A stretch of 64,000 bases of DNA from Paenibacillus vietnamensis (GCF_020169515.1 NZ_JAHMHW010000012.1:62001-126000); one strand, 5' to 3'. Counted from the first letter of the stretch, positions 34,707 through 44,117 are shown. The notes: generated by a model not told the origin, from the letters alone. Program-made: numbers and translations.

Positions 34707-35612
34707 ATGAGAACGAACAAATATCAGTTAGAACCGGTTGTTTTTCAAACATTCAACATAATGTTTATGATTTTGATAGCGGTTGTAACGCTTTATCCTT
34801 TTTTGAACACCATTGCAATATCATTAAATGCCGGTAATGATACCATCCGGGGAGGAATTTATTTATGGCCTCGGGTGTGGACGGATCAGAACTACAGAGC
34901 GGTATTTGCAGGCGGAACACTCTTGCACGCTTTCTGGATTTCGGTAGCCAGAACCGTACTTCACACGGTACTAGCCCTCTTTGTGACCTCCATGCTGGCT
35001 TATTCGCTAAGCCGGAAGGAATATGTATTCCGTAAGCCCATGACCATTATTGTAATTATGACAATGTATTTCAGCGCGGGGCTTATTCCGCATTATTTCC
35101 TTATCAGAGACCTGCATTTGGTAAATAGCTTTTTGGTGTACATTATACCCGGCCTTGTTAGTGCCTACAATATGATTATTATCCGTACCTACATTCAAAC
35201 CCTGCCCGAAGGGCTCATTGAATCAGCCAAGATCGACGGAGCAGGAGACTTCCGAACATTTATGTCCATTATTCTTCCTCTATGTCAGCCAGTCCTTGCC
35301 ACGGTGGCGCTGTTTGTTGCAGTGAGCCAGTGGAATTCGTGGTTTGATACTTTCCTGTATGCCTCCTCCAAACAGGAACTGAGTACGCTGCAATACGAGT
35401 TGATGAAGCTCTTATCATCCTCTATGAATTTGAATTCTAGCTCTGCTGTCACCAACGGTGGTTCAGCAATGGAAGGGACTCATGAGGTTGTAACCCCGGC
35501 TTCCATTCGGGCGGCCATCACCATCGTTGCATCTGTTCCTATTATTATTGTCTATCCGTTTTTACAAAAGTATTTTGTGCACGGCATGCAGCTTGGCAGT
35601 GTTAAGGAATAA
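34707..35612 (+). CDS. Sugar ABC transporter permease (YtcP/LplC-like)
   Basis: The second inner-membrane component of the first importer: 301 residues, six helices, family words TLYPFLNTIAISLNAG, MYFSAGLIPHYFLIRDLHL and the EAA loop ESAKIDGAGDFRTF. AAGGAGGGAC precedes the ATG and overlaps the end of the LplB-like gene region, so both are in one transcript. The C-terminus KYFVHGMQLGSVKE is the usual end of this family, so the gene is intact. Confidence 0.9.
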   Translation: MRTNKYQLEPVVFQTFNIMFMILIAVVTLYPFLNTIAISLNAGNDTIRGGIYLWPRVWTDQNYRAVFAGGTLLHAFWISVARTVLHTVLALFVTSMLAYSLSRKEYVFRKPMTIIVIMTMYFSAGLIPHYFLIRDLHLVNSFLVYIIPGLVSAYNMIIIRTYIQTLPEGLIESAKIDGAGDFRTFMSIILPLCQPVLATVALFVAVSQWNSWFDTFLYASSKQELSTLQYELMKLLSSSMNLNSSSAVTNGGSAMEGTHEVVTPASIRAAITIVASVPIIIVYPFLQKYFVHGMQLGSVKE

Positions 35613-35623
35613 AGCGGACAAAT

Positions 35624-35836
35624 ATGCATAACCGTTTACGAATGGGAACGATAGCTCAATTAACAATAGATGCCGCCGGTCAGACGATCGGCGACGTGTC
35701 TCTTTTGATGGCGAAGGACAGCCTCTTCTATTCGAGAAACGGCTTGCTTGCGAACGCTCCTCACTTTTATGAGAAGCTCATCGGTGGTTTCCTTCTGGAG
35801 AATGCGATTACGCTCGGCAGTGATTATTCGAAATAA
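35624..35836 (+). CDS. Unrecognised short ORF, probable fragment
   Basis: Seventy codons from ATG 35624 to a stop at 35836 with no good ribosome site. The text (IAQLTIDAAGQTIGDVSLLM and NAPHFYEKLIGGFLLENAIT) reads like real protein but the family is not recognised and the length suggests the tail of a larger gene that was lost after the permease. It is followed by the frameshifted dehydrogenase, so this stretch looks like decaying DNA. Confidence 0.3.
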   Translation: MHNRLRMGTIAQLTIDAAGQTIGDVSLLMAKDSLFYSRNGLLANAPHFYEKLIGGFLLENAITLGSDYSK

Positions 35837-35858
35837 CTCGAAAAAGGAGATAAATGCG

Positions 35859-36939
35859 ATGCATACAAAAGACGGCATGAACTACGCCCCAAAAGGAAAG
35901 CCTGCACCGGTTTGCGAAGAGGGAGCTTTTCCGTTTGCGGCAATCGGACTCGATCACGGGCATATTTATGGCATGTACAACGGGCTTATCGAAGCCGGTG
36001 GACAGCTGAAATGGGTGTACGACCCGGACCGAGCCAAGGTGGATAAATTCATTCAAATGTACCCTGAAGTCAAGGCGGCAGATCCGAACAGGAGGTACGG
36101 CAGGATTCGGCCGTAAAATTGGTTGCCGGTGCTGCCATCACCTCGGAACGTTGTGCGCTGGGATTGCGCGTCATGTCGCACGGCAAGGATTATTTTACGG
36201 ACAAAGCCCCCTTTACAACGCTGAAGCAGCTGGAGCAAGCAAGGCAAAAAGTAGTGCAGACCGGCATGAAGTACGCGCTTTATTACAGTAAGCGCATACA
36301 CGTGGAAAGCGCGGTCTATGCAGGACAATTGATCGATCGGGGCGCGATCGGGAGCGTGCTGCAGGTAAGTGGATTTGGTCCGCATCGGATAGCGCGCCGT
36401 CAAGGCCGGATTGGTTTTTTAACAAAGAACAATTTGGCGGCATTCTTTGCGATATCGGCAGTCATCAATGCGAGCAATTTTTGTTCTACACAGGTTCCAA
36501 GGACGCGAAAGTAGTGAACAGCCAGGTAGCTAATTATAACCATAAGCAATATCCGACGTTCGAGGATTTCGGAGATTGCAACATGGTGGGCGCTAACGGT
36601 TCATCGGGATACTTCCGTGTCGATTGGTTTACGCCGGATGGTCTCAGCACATGGGGAGACGGTCGGACGATTATTCTGGGTACCGACGGTTATATCGAAT
36701 TGCGGAAATACGTAGATATAGCCAGAGAGAAAAGCGGTGGACATGTCTACCTTGTGAATCATGAGGGCGAGTTTCATTTCGACGTATCCGGTAAGATCGG
36801 ATATCCGTACTTCGGGGAACTGATTTTGGACTGTTTGAACCGTACGGAGATTGCGATGACTCAGGATCACGCCTTTAAGGCGGCTGAGCTTCGCTTGGTG
36901 GCGCAACGCGATGCCCAATTCATTGAAGGCGTATCATAG
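35859..36939 (+). pseudogene. Gfo/Idh/MocA-family oxidoreductase broken by two frameshifts
   Basis: ATG 35859 has AAGGAGA eight bases upstream and begins a dehydrogenase-like N-terminus (FPFAAIGLDHGHIYGMYNGL, WVYDPDR). Near 36080-36090 a one-base loss shifts the frame; QDSAVKLVAGAAITSERC then continues in another frame with HGKDYFTDKAPFTTL and YYSKRIHVE. Near 36395 an extra GC in GCGCGCC shifts it again. The C-terminal part then runs from about PDWFFNKEQFGGILCDIGSH to 36939. The parts together span a full-length sugar/inositol-type NAD(P)-dependent oxidoreductase of about 355 residues. Two independent lesions make sequencing error unlikely; the gene is inactive. Confidence 0.85.
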
Positions 36940-36995
36940 CCATTCGTCAATGAAGATTCGTCAAGCCTAGAGATTTTGGATGGAGGTTGCAGTTT

Positions 36996-37904
36996 ATGGT
37001 GAAAAAAGGGGTCTTTTACTACATTAAACATGATTTTCGCCTTTATTTGATGTTGGTTATCCCTGTTGCTTATCTTTTGGTTTTTAAATATGCCCCCATG
37101 TATGGCATACAGATCGCTTTTAAGGATTACAACATTTTTCAGGGCATGAACAGCAGCCCCTGGAATCATTTTGAAACCTTCAAGCAAATTTTTTCTTCGA
37201 AACAATTCTTTCAAGTGGTAAGAAACACGTTGGTGCTAAACGGTTTGGATTTGATCGTGGGATTTCCGGCGCCGATTATTTTGGCTATTTTAATCAATGA
37301 ACTGGTATGGACGAAGTTTAAGAAGGCAAGCCAGACCATCTTGTACCTGCCCCATTTCCTTTCCTGGGTCATTATTGGCGGAATCGTTGCCCAATTGTTT
37401 TCTCCCACGGGCATGCTCAACTCCTTGATTGCCGATATGGGAGGTCATACCTTTCCGTTCCTTACGGATAAATACGCATGGGTTGGAACTTATATTTTTG
37501 TCGGCATCTGGCAGAATGCGGGGTGGGGAACTATTTTGTATCTAGCAGCGATGACGGGAATTGACAACCAATTATATGAAGCTGCTGAAGCAGATGGTGC
37601 AGGAAGATTTAAAAAAATATGGCATATTACGTTGCCGGGTATTCGCCCGACCATCGTCATTCTTTTGATTCTCCAAATCGGCAATATTATGGCGATTAAC
37701 TTCGATCGTCCCTTCAACATCCAAAACAACCTGGTTATGGATTTCGGCGATGTGATTAGCACTTATGTTTATCGAGTCGGCATTCAAACCGCGGACTTTT
37801 CGTTAGGTACGGCAGTCGGCTTGTTCCAGTCCGTTATTTGTTTGATATTTTTGTTAAGTTCCAATTATATTAGCCGCAAACTGGGCGAAAACGGAATTTG
37901 GTAA
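36996..37904 (+). CDS. Sugar ABC transporter permease (LplB-like), second importer
   Basis: ATG 36996 with TGGAGG nine bases upstream is preferred to the TTG at 36987. About 302 residues, six helices; family words LMLVIPVAYLLVFKYAPMYG, IQIAFKDYNIFQGM and the EAA loop YEAAEADGAGRFKKIW. It is clearly diverged from the LplB-like permease at 33727, so the two importers are not recent duplicates. It is followed 13 bases later by the partner permease and then by the binding protein, the reverse order of the first importer. Confidence 0.9.
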   Translation: MVKKGVFYYIKHDFRLYLMLVIPVAYLLVFKYAPMYGIQIAFKDYNIFQGMNSSPWNHFETFKQIFSSKQFFQVVRNTLVLNGLDLIVGFPAPIILAILINELVWTKFKKASQTILYLPHFLSWVIIGGIVAQLFSPTGMLNSLIADMGGHTFPFLTDKYAWVGTYIFVGIWQNAGWGTILYLAAMTGIDNQLYEAAEADGAGRFKKIWHITLPGIRPTIVILLILQIGNIMAINFDRPFNIQNNLVMDFGDVISTYVYRVGIQTADFSLGTAVGLFQSVICLIFLLSSNYISRKLGENGIW

Positions 37905-37917
37905 GGAGATGACGACC

Positions 37918-38775
37918 ATGTTACTTAAAAAAAAGAGAATGTCTGACTATATCATTGCATTCGTTATTTTAATTTCGGTTTTCTTATGCCTGGTACCTTT
38001 TCTCTATATTTTATCGCAGTCATTCAGTTCTAACAGAGCCATAGTATCTCAATCTGTGACCATATATCCCATAGATTTCAATATTGAAGCTTATAAAGTT
38101 GTCTTTGCGGATACCAGCATGTTGTATTCCTTATTCTACTCGGTCATTCTGACGGTTGGATTTGTGCTACTGGCATTGATTACGACCATCTTGGCCGCCT
38201 ACCCACTGACGAAAAAGAGACTCCGTGGCAGAGAGTTTTTTCTCCTGATGATGTTGTTTACCATGTATTTTAGCGGCGGTTTGATTCCGGACTATTTGAA
38301 TATAAAGAATCTGGAATTATTAAACACTCCATGGGCGCTGGTTCTTCCGGGGCTGATGAGCGTGTATTACATGATCATTATGAAAACGTTCTTTCAGAGT
38401 TTGCCCGATAGCCTGGAGGAGGCCGCCCACCTGGACGGATGCAACGACCTTCAGATCCTGCTGAAGATCGTCTTACCTCTTTCCAAGCCGGCACTTGCTA
38501 CCATGAGTTTGCTGTACGCCGTCTTCCGGTGGAACTATTTTCAGGATGCTCTTTTCTACATCTCAGACGAGAAGTATTATCCGATCCAGCTTAAGCTATA
38601 TAACGTGATCAATATTTCACAGAGTTTCGCTGGCGAAAACGTCGTCGTCAATTTGCCGTCGGAAGCGTTGAAGGCAGCAGCCATTATGTTTGGCACGATA
38701 CCGATTCTGCTGGTGTATCCATGGCTTCAGAAATACTTTGTATCCGGCATTATGATCGGTGCCGTTAAAGGTTGA
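37918..38775 (+). CDS. Sugar ABC transporter permease (YtcP/LplC-like), second importer
   Basis: ATG 37918 lies nine bases after AAGGAG; the ATG at 37909 is too close to that site. Six helices; MYFSGGLIPDYLNIKNLEL and the EAA loop EEAAHLDGCNDLQILL are family landmarks, and the end KYFVSGIMIGAVKG is typical. It works with the permease at 36996 and the lipoprotein at 38853. Confidence 0.9.
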   Translation: MLLKKKRMSDYIIAFVILISVFLCLVPFLYILSQSFSSNRAIVSQSVTIYPIDFNIEAYKVVFADTSMLYSLFYSVILTVGFVLLALITTILAAYPLTKKRLRGREFFLLMMLFTMYFSGGLIPDYLNIKNLELLNTPWALVLPGLMSVYYMIIMKTFFQSLPDSLEEAAHLDGCNDLQILLKIVLPLSKPALATMSLLYAVFRWNYFQDALFYISDEKYYPIQLKLYNVINISQSFAGENVVVNLPSEALKAAAIMFGTIPILLVYPWLQKYFVSGIMIGAVKG

Positions 38776-38852
38776 TATAGATGGCGTGGAATGAAGGGTC
38801 CCATTCATTTCGCACATTTATATAAATAAATATTTCTTAAGGAGAGGTCTAC

Positions 38853-40484
38853 ATGAAGGTGAAAGCATCCAAATTTTTGCTTGTTGCTTTGGTAACGTTC
38901 TTGATCGTGTCGACATTGGCTGCTTGTTCATCAAACGGCAAGAACACGTCAACCGACACACAAGCGTCAAGCAACGCGCCGAGTACGGAAAGCGACAGTA
39001 CGCCAAAAGAACATCGAACGTTAACTGTCGAAGTTTTCGACAGAGGCAAACCCGGACAGCCCGATTTGAACAATAACTACTGGACAAGGTATATCAACGA
39101 TAATTTCGGCAAGCAGTATAATGCCACCGTTAAGTTCGTTACCGTCCCCAGATCCCAGGAAGTAGAAAAGCTGAACGTATTGATGGCATCCAGCGATGCG
39201 CCTGACATTGTATTCACGTACGACTCAGCAACCGTTCATAAATATGTGCAGCAAGGTGGGTTGACGGATCTGGGTTCCGTTCTCGAACAACATGGATCTG
39301 CTCTCACAGACTATCTTGGAGACGATATTTTAAAGTATGGTCAATTTAACGGCAAGCAATATGCCATACCGGCAAAAAGGACGTTTCTCGCAGGTTTTAA
39401 TACCTTTATACGCAAAGATTGGCTCGATAAACTGGGGCTCCCTGTCCCCACGACAGCGGAACAGTTCTATGACACCATGGTAGCATTTAAGGAGAAGAAT
39501 CCTGGAAACGTATCCGGAGTTATTCCTTATGCATATATCTTGAGTTCTACCAATCCGGGGGTGGGCAATATTTTTGAATCCTTTAAACCATCCAACCTCA
39601 CGGAAAAAGAATTTGCTACGCTTCAAGCGTCAAACTTGTCTGTACCGCCGTGGAATTTGCCGGGGTATGATAAAGCCGTCCTATATATGAACAAGATGTA
39701 TCACGAGGGGTTGATAAGCCCGTATTTCGCGACCGACAAGGACGGTAAACAGAGCGACGCCGATATTTCCAACGGCAAAGTCGGAGCGTTTCACACGAAC
39801 TGGGACGGCCCGTATAGAACCGCTCCCGGCACCTACACCAACCTCAAAGCAAACGTCCCGGACGCAGAGCTTATTCCGATCGGTCCGTGGCAGAATGATG
39901 CAGGTAAACATCCTAAGCAAGGGTACAGCCCGAATGGCATATATATCTTTGTGCCCAAATTCAGCAAGAACGCTGACCTCGCGATCCAGTACCTGAACTG
40001 GATGGCCGACCCTGAAAATACCCTCTTCCTCCAGAATGGTAAGGAAGGCGAGGACTACAACATGGTGAATGGCGTTCCGGTCCAGACGGGAACGACAACA
40101 TCAGGCGATAAGATGATGACGGTGGCCAACAACCTCGACTACGATATCCTCTCGAATGGTATCGAACTCGGCGATCCGGAGAAGAATGCGGCAGCCGTTT
40201 CTGCCGGATATCCGGGTTTTGAGAAAGAGGTGGAGAACGCGTTAAAGGTATCGATGGAAGACTATTACGCACCTTACTACTATTCGATGCCGAATGAAGC
40301 TGAATCGAAATACCGCTCACAGCTTACGAGTCTGTCGGCTCAATTGCTTGCCAAACTGATTTTTGCTAAGCCGGCCGAATTCGAGAGTCTGTACAAATCC
40401 TCGGTTCAACAGTTCATGGATCAGGGAGGAAAGGCCGTACTGGACGATTACATCAAGAATTACGATGCGCAAAATGGTCAATGA
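38853..40484 (+). CDS. Sugar ABC transporter substrate-binding lipoprotein, second importer
   Basis: AGGAGAGG precedes the ATG. Lipobox LAAC near residue 25, then a Ser/Thr/Asn-rich linker. The 543-residue protein has the extracellular solute-binding fold (ASSDAPDIVFTYDS, GKQYAIPAKRTFLAGF, FIRKDWLDKLGLPVPTTAEQ). It is complete, ending FESLYKSSVQQFMDQGGK and a few residues more. By position it feeds the permeases at 36996 and 37918. The stop is abutted directly by a GH30 stump, marking a deletion boundary. Confidence 0.9.
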   Translation: MKVKASKFLLVALVTFLIVSTLAACSSNGKNTSTDTQASSNAPSTESDSTPKEHRTLTVEVFDRGKPGQPDLNNNYWTRYINDNFGKQYNATVKFVTVPRSQEVEKLNVLMASSDAPDIVFTYDSATVHKYVQQGGLTDLGSVLEQHGSALTDYLGDDILKYGQFNGKQYAIPAKRTFLAGFNTFIRKDWLDKLGLPVPTTAEQFYDTMVAFKEKNPGNVSGVIPYAYILSSTNPGVGNIFESFKPSNLTEKEFATLQASNLSVPPWNLPGYDKAVLYMNKMYHEGLISPYFATDKDGKQSDADISNGKVGAFHTNWDGPYRTAPGTYTNLKANVPDAELIPIGPWQNDAGKHPKQGYSPNGIYIFVPKFSKNADLAIQYLNWMADPENTLFLQNGKEGEDYNMVNGVPVQTGTTTSGDKMMTVANNLDYDILSNGIELGDPEKNAAAVSAGYPGFEKEVENALKVSMEDYYAPYYYSMPNEAESKYRSQLTSLSAQLLAKLIFAKPAEFESLYKSSVQQFMDQGGKAVLDDYIKNYDAQNGQ

Positions 40485-40498
40485 TTCGCTGGTTTCAC

Positions 40499-40885
40499 TG
40501 TCCCGTCAAAGAAAAAGGCGAGGGAAAAGAACTCTGGATGACGGAAAAATATCATCCAAATAGTGACACCAACTCGGCGGATCGCTGGCCTGAGGCATTG
40601 GAGGTTTCCCATCATATGCACAATGTTTTGGTCGAAGGAGATTTCCAGTCCTATGTATGGTGGTATATCCGCAGGGGGGACGGCCCGATGAAAGAGGACG
40701 GTACGAAAAGCAAGTGCAGCTATAATATGGCTCATTTCTCAAAATTTGTTCGTCCTAGTTATGTTCGGGTTGATGCAATAAAAAATCCCGACACTGACGT
40801 TTACACATCCGCATATAAAAGCGACGATAAGGTTGTTATTGTTGCAATTAACAAGGGAATTAAGTATTACGACCTTTATGGCTGA
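40499..40885 (+). pseudogene. C-terminal stump of a GH30 subfamily 8 glucuronoxylanase
   Basis: The frame reads KGEGKELWMTEKYHPNSD, then NSADRWPEALEVSHHMHNVL, DFQSYVWWYIRRGDGPMKED and KFVRPSYVRVDAIKNP. These are diagnostic of XynC-type glucuronoxylanases, with the nucleophile glutamate in WMTE. The first half of the barrel with the acid/base glutamate is missing, and the frame stops soon after VVIVAINK, so the C-terminal sandwich is also cut. It begins exactly at the end of the lipoprotein gene. The remnant shows that the locus once had a second xylanase. Confidence 0.85.
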
Positions 40886-41090
40886 TTATAACGGTGGTAC
40901 GACTTCATGAAGCGGAGACAGGTGCAATAATATCCAACGCTGAAGTAAACTCCATCGGTGCGGACTGTACCGGTACCGGATATCGACAGTAATGGCTTGT
41001 CGGTATACTTAATCTTGGGGTTCCCAGTTGGACGGAATCGGTGTATTTTCCGACCAGCTGACTTCTGCTATACCCGTTTGTTGTCGCTCG

Positions 41091-41130
41091 AAAACCGGAT
41101 TTCCTTGTAGTGTAGAGGGTCCGGTTTTTC
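41091..41130 (+). terminator. Intrinsic terminator
   Basis: AAAACCGGA (41091-41099) pairs with TCCGGTTTT (41120-41128) and a T tail. No gene is seen between 40886 and 41226. Confidence 0.75.
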
Positions 41131-41226
41131 ATGTGATGAATTACTTTTGATATGAAGTAACCGCTCTAAGAGGAGAGGGGGACGTTTTTGAATTGGTGAA
41201 CGATGAGGGAGGGGAGGTAGAAACGG

Positions 41227-41445
41227 ATGGACAAGCTTCTGAAGCAGATCGAGGAAGCGAGACACAACATGCATCAATTAACCGGGCGATACAGCCTGAG
41301 TGCTCCACAAGTGGTGGAACAGTCGCAAAAGTTGGACGGTTTGCTAAACACCTATTATTTGGTGAAGGCGAGCAAAGCATATGAAAAATTTCATTTATCG
41401 GCAAATTTCTATTCTTGGGACAAGTTGTCGCGACGACAGGCGTGA
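41227..41445 (+). CDS. Spo0E-like aspartyl-phosphate phosphatase
   Basis: A 72-residue protein with the family pattern: a first helix IEEARHNMHQL, a turn, and the signature S-Q-K-L-D (VVEQSQKLDGLLNTYY). By family knowledge such proteins dephosphorylate Spo0A-type response regulators and delay sporulation. GGGAGGGGAGG is seven to ten bases before ATG 41227. The C-terminal 25 residues are unlike other members and may have been acquired from flanking DNA. A second Spo0E-like gene is at 53234. Confidence 0.75.
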   Translation: MDKLLKQIEEARHNMHQLTGRYSLSAPQVVEQSQKLDGLLNTYYLVKASKAYEKFHLSANFYSWDKLSRRQA

Positions 41446-41457
41446 TGAGAAAGGCTG

Positions 41458-41574
41458 CTAATCCTCAAGATCATGCTTAAACTTGAAGATCTTCCCGTAG
41501 GGTATCCCGCGGTCTAAAAAAGCTTGTGTCTGGCGCTCTCCCTTGGAAATATCAAAATCAATGACTGGATTCAT
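41458..41574 (-). mobile_element. IS110-family transposase N-terminal remnant
   Basis: Thirty-eight codons on the minus strand, from ATG 41574 to TAG 41458, read NPVIDFDISKGERQTQAFLD and IPYGKIFKFKHDLED. This matches the start of IS110-type transposases, where the first DEDD aspartate lies in (D)ISK. The rest of the gene is gone. Confidence 0.6.
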
Positions 41575-41663
41575 AAATCCCTGGAGTATTCTCACGGGCA
41601 GCTCCTAACCTTCTTGTTTTCCACACAGGAATAAAGTGTAAAAGCGGCTCTTTTAACGGATAT

Positions 41664-41716
41664 AAAAATAAACTCAGGCTGGTTCTGCATGTTTAGCGGA
41701 ACCAGCCTTTATTTTT
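41664..41716. terminator. Bidirectional intrinsic terminator
   Basis: AGGCTGGTTC (41676-41685) pairs with GAACCAGCCT (41699-41708). A-rich upstream and T-rich downstream flanks allow termination both ways, including the toxin-antitoxin operon on the minus strand. Confidence 0.8.
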
Positions 41717-41720
41717 ACCT

Positions 41721-42161
41721 TTATATTTGATTTAAACTTTTACAAGGGATTTCCTCTACTTGTTCCAATCGGAGATCATTTGTAACAAAAACATCTGCTT
41801 GCGCAATGATGGCAGATGCGATCACAAGTGCATCCGGAGTTTTCATTCCGTATTTTCCTCGTAGGTAAGCGGCCCGTTCGGCCACTGCATGGTCAACGGA
41901 CACAACCGAAAGATTTGGAAAATGAGCAAAGAGGAGCTTGTACTGCTTTTCTAAAGCGAGGTTTCCATCGCGAATTGGTTTCACGAAGATCTCGGTCAAT
42001 GAAATGGTCGAAGCAACGGCAGAAAAGGCCCCTTCCTCAATTTGCTCGAGCAGCCCCTTCGCTTTCTCACCAAATTCAGGATGCTGCTCAATCACATAAA
42101 TAAAAATGTTTGTGTCCAACGCGATTTTCTTAAACGAAGAGAGGGAGGAGGCGTTCACCAA
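41721..42161 (-). CDS. PIN-domain toxin, VapC-like
   Basis: The 146-residue protein carries the PIN nuclease acidic residues: ALDTNIFIYVIE (first Asp), SLTEIFVKP (Glu), KTPDALVIASA (Asp) and FVTNDLRL (Asp). VapC-type toxins cut tRNA or rRNA. The start is TTG 42161 or GTG 42158, behind AAGGAGCGAG, overlapping the antitoxin stop. With the AbrB-type gene immediately upstream it forms a standard type II toxin-antitoxin pair. The gene is intact. Confidence 0.85.
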   Translation of the reverse strand: MVNASSLSSFKKIALDTNIFIYVIEQHPEFGEKAKGLLEQIEEGAFSAVASTISLTEIFVKPIRDGNLALEKQYKLLFAHFPNLSVVSVDHAVAERAAYLRGKYGMKTPDALVIASAIIAQADVFVTNDLRLEQVEEIPCKSLNQI

Positions 42162-42406
42162 TTTTCTCGCTCCTTCCGAACATAATCATGACTGGGTTCA
42201 TCGATCCATAATTCTTTTCCAAGTCCCCAAAGTTTGTCGGCGAACGACTTTGGTTTTGGCATGACAATGATTTCGTCTCGAACCTCGTCATACTGCCATA
42301 ATAATTTATCGCCAACTGCTAATTTCGCCTTCACGCGTATTTCCTCTGGAATCGTAATCTGATACTTCGTCCGAATTTCGCTTTCCAATTTAATATTATG
42401 TTCCAT
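42155..42406 (-). CDS. AbrB/SpoVT-type antitoxin
   Basis: An 83-residue protein with the swapped-hairpin pattern RTKYQITIPEEIRVKAKLAVGD near its N-terminus and an acidic/aromatic C-terminal arm (ADKLWGLGKELWID) that probably wraps the toxin. It overlaps the toxin start by 7 bases or less, so the antitoxin is made first. It should bind its own promoter in the A/T-rich 42407-42480. Confidence 0.85.
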   Translation of the reverse strand: MEHNIKLESEIRTKYQITIPEEIRVKAKLAVGDKLLWQYDEVRDEIIVMPKPKSFADKLWGLGKELWIDEPSHDYVRKERENW

Positions 42407-42519
42407 ATCACACCGTCCTCATATCCGTCTTACTATTATTCATTTTATCACACTTACAGAAATTTAATCCAACCTTAAGAACGAATGACAAAACACGACA
42501 CGGAAGAATTTTTCGGTTT

Positions 42520-43085
42520 ATGACCCGGAAGAGGACCGGCTGACACTTTGGAAAGACCGCTACCTCGAGTTGGAAATAACAGGAGATCGGAAGTGCGATG
42601 AATTTGAATTTGGAGCAAGTCGAACCTAGTGACCCCGTGCAGCTGCGTGCAGCTCGCAGTGCAAAGATCGTCCGGATACGCGGAAAGGGGAAAACGGAAG
42701 GAACCGAGTACTTGTCGGCCGATGCAAGGGCTGCCCTGGCCGATTATTTGGAAGAGGAGCGTCAGCTGGATGCTTCGGATGAAACGCTCGCTTTATTCTT
42801 GAGTGCGAAAGGAACACCAGCGCGTAAAGCAGATGGCCGGCTGTATCCTCGCTCCATTAACCGCATCTTGGAACAAATCGGGAAATGGCACGATGCAGAG
42901 ATGAAAGATCCGGAGCGCCACCTTTCACCCTTGCGGCCGCATAATTTGCGCCATACCTTTGCCAATGAACTCGCGAAACAGCCGGATGTGACGGAGCAAG
43001 ATTTAGAACGGCTGCTGCGTCATTGCAATAAACGATATTTAACGATTTATACAAGACCGCCAGAAGCCACGTCGGCGGGGTTTGT
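42520..43085 (+). pseudogene. Tyrosine recombinase/integrase remnant
   Basis: The frame from about 42580 reads AMNLNLEQVEPSD, KIVRIRGKGK and ALFLSAKG. It also has PHNLRHTFANELAKQPD (catalytic H-x-x-R), LERLLRHCNKRYLTIYTRP (catalytic His/Tyr). The N-terminal domain and the first catalytic Arg are missing. The DNA just upstream (42520-42580) encodes another piece in a different frame (PEEDRLTLWKDRYLEL). The 3' end is fused to reversed DNA of a VOC gene near 43085. It is a dead integrase, evidence of past mobile DNA here. Confidence 0.65.
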
Positions 43086-43396
43086 TGAAAAGTTATATGA
43101 ACTCCATTCTGTCTCATACTCGTATGAAGTTCATCGAAATTTTCAACTTCCATGGTCAGGATACATTGCTCCGAACCATTGATTTCCGTGTAATTAGCGT
43201 TAGATGGTTCTTTCGACTTGATTAAAAATATTGCCTGTTCTTGACTGACACCTAGGTGTGCCTGGTGCTCATGCGCAGGTCTCGGCAGCTTTAAGTCGAG
43301 GTGATCAGTATACCATTTTGCTGACTCTTCTGTATTAGTTGCTGGCAAATAGATACATTCTATTCTTTTTACAATTGTGCTCGTTCTGCCCGTCAT
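43079..43396 (-). pseudogene. Truncated VOC (glyoxalase-fold) gene
   Basis: From ATG 43396 the minus strand encodes a VOC-type N-terminus: RIECIYLPATNTEESAKWYT, DLKLPRPAHEH and CILTMEVENFDELHTSMRQN. It breaks off near VHITFQQT, where the sequence runs into the antisense of the integrase remnant. The C-terminal metal ligand strand is lost. Confidence 0.65.
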
Positions 43397-43623
43397 TTTT
43401 TGCCTGTACTTTTCTTTAAGTAAATTGCAAACAATCTTTATCCCTGCACAATAAGAATAAGCAAACTTATGGGAATGGCGGGTATCCGAACTCCATACCA
43501 AGTTATTTTTCAAAATTTATGCTTCCGAATCCATGAGACCGATGAATTCCCGGATCGGCTGTCGTCTATATAAACGAAGGCATAAATGAACACAAACTAA
43601 TTTGACGAAGAGGTGTTTTGAAA

Positions 43624-44040
43624 ATGGCATTAACGTCCGCATTCATGAGCTTCAACCTGCCTGTAAAAAACGTAGAACAATCGAAAGCGTTCTTCACCGG
43701 ACTCGGATTCGAGCTCAACCCGCAATTCCCCGACAACGAGAATTCGGTAGCCATCGTGATCGGCGACAACCTGCAGGTCATGCTGATCAATCAAGCATTC
43801 TTTAATACGCTCACGGAGAAGGAATCCGTCGATACGAGCAAGTATGCGCAGATGACGATCGCATTGGCCTTCGAGAGCCGGGAAAAGGTTAATGAAATCG
43901 TGAATACCGCGGTCTCCTTGGGCGGGAAATTGCACGCTGAACCTGAAGATCATGGGTTCATGTATCATTGGGGCTTCGTGGACTTGGACGGCCATCTGTG
44001 GGCCATTAACTACATGAACATGGATGCGGCACAAGGTTAA
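43624..44040 (+). CDS. VOC family protein (glyoxalase/PhnB-like)
   Basis: A 138-residue protein starting at ATG 43624 with GAGGTG upstream. It has the paired beta-alpha-beta-beta-beta units of the VOC fold (FNLPVKNVEQSKAFFTGLGF; MYHWGFVDLDGHLWAINYMN at the end). Members of this branch are often annotated as glyoxalase or bleomycin-resistance-like, and many bind metal; no specific substrate can be given. It converges with a sigma factor/AHSA1 pair, a set commonly linked to PhnB-like genes in Firmicutes. Confidence 0.8.
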   Translation: MALTSAFMSFNLPVKNVEQSKAFFTGLGFELNPQFPDNENSVAIVIGDNLQVMLINQAFFNTLTEKESVDTSKYAQMTIALAFESREKVNEIVNTAVSLGGKLHAEPEDHGFMYHWGFVDLDGHLWAINYMNMDAAQG

Positions 44041-44077
44041 GGCTAACGGAGAGCACCTCGTACTAGGTTCAAAGAGA

Positions 44078-44110
44078 AAGACGCCGGGCATCTTCCCCGG
44101 CGTCTTCTTC
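44078..44110. terminator. Bidirectional terminator between convergent genes
   Basis: AAGACGCCGGG (44078-44088) pairs perfectly with CCCGGCGTCTT (44096-44106). Confidence 0.85.
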
Positions 44111-44117
44111 GCGATGA

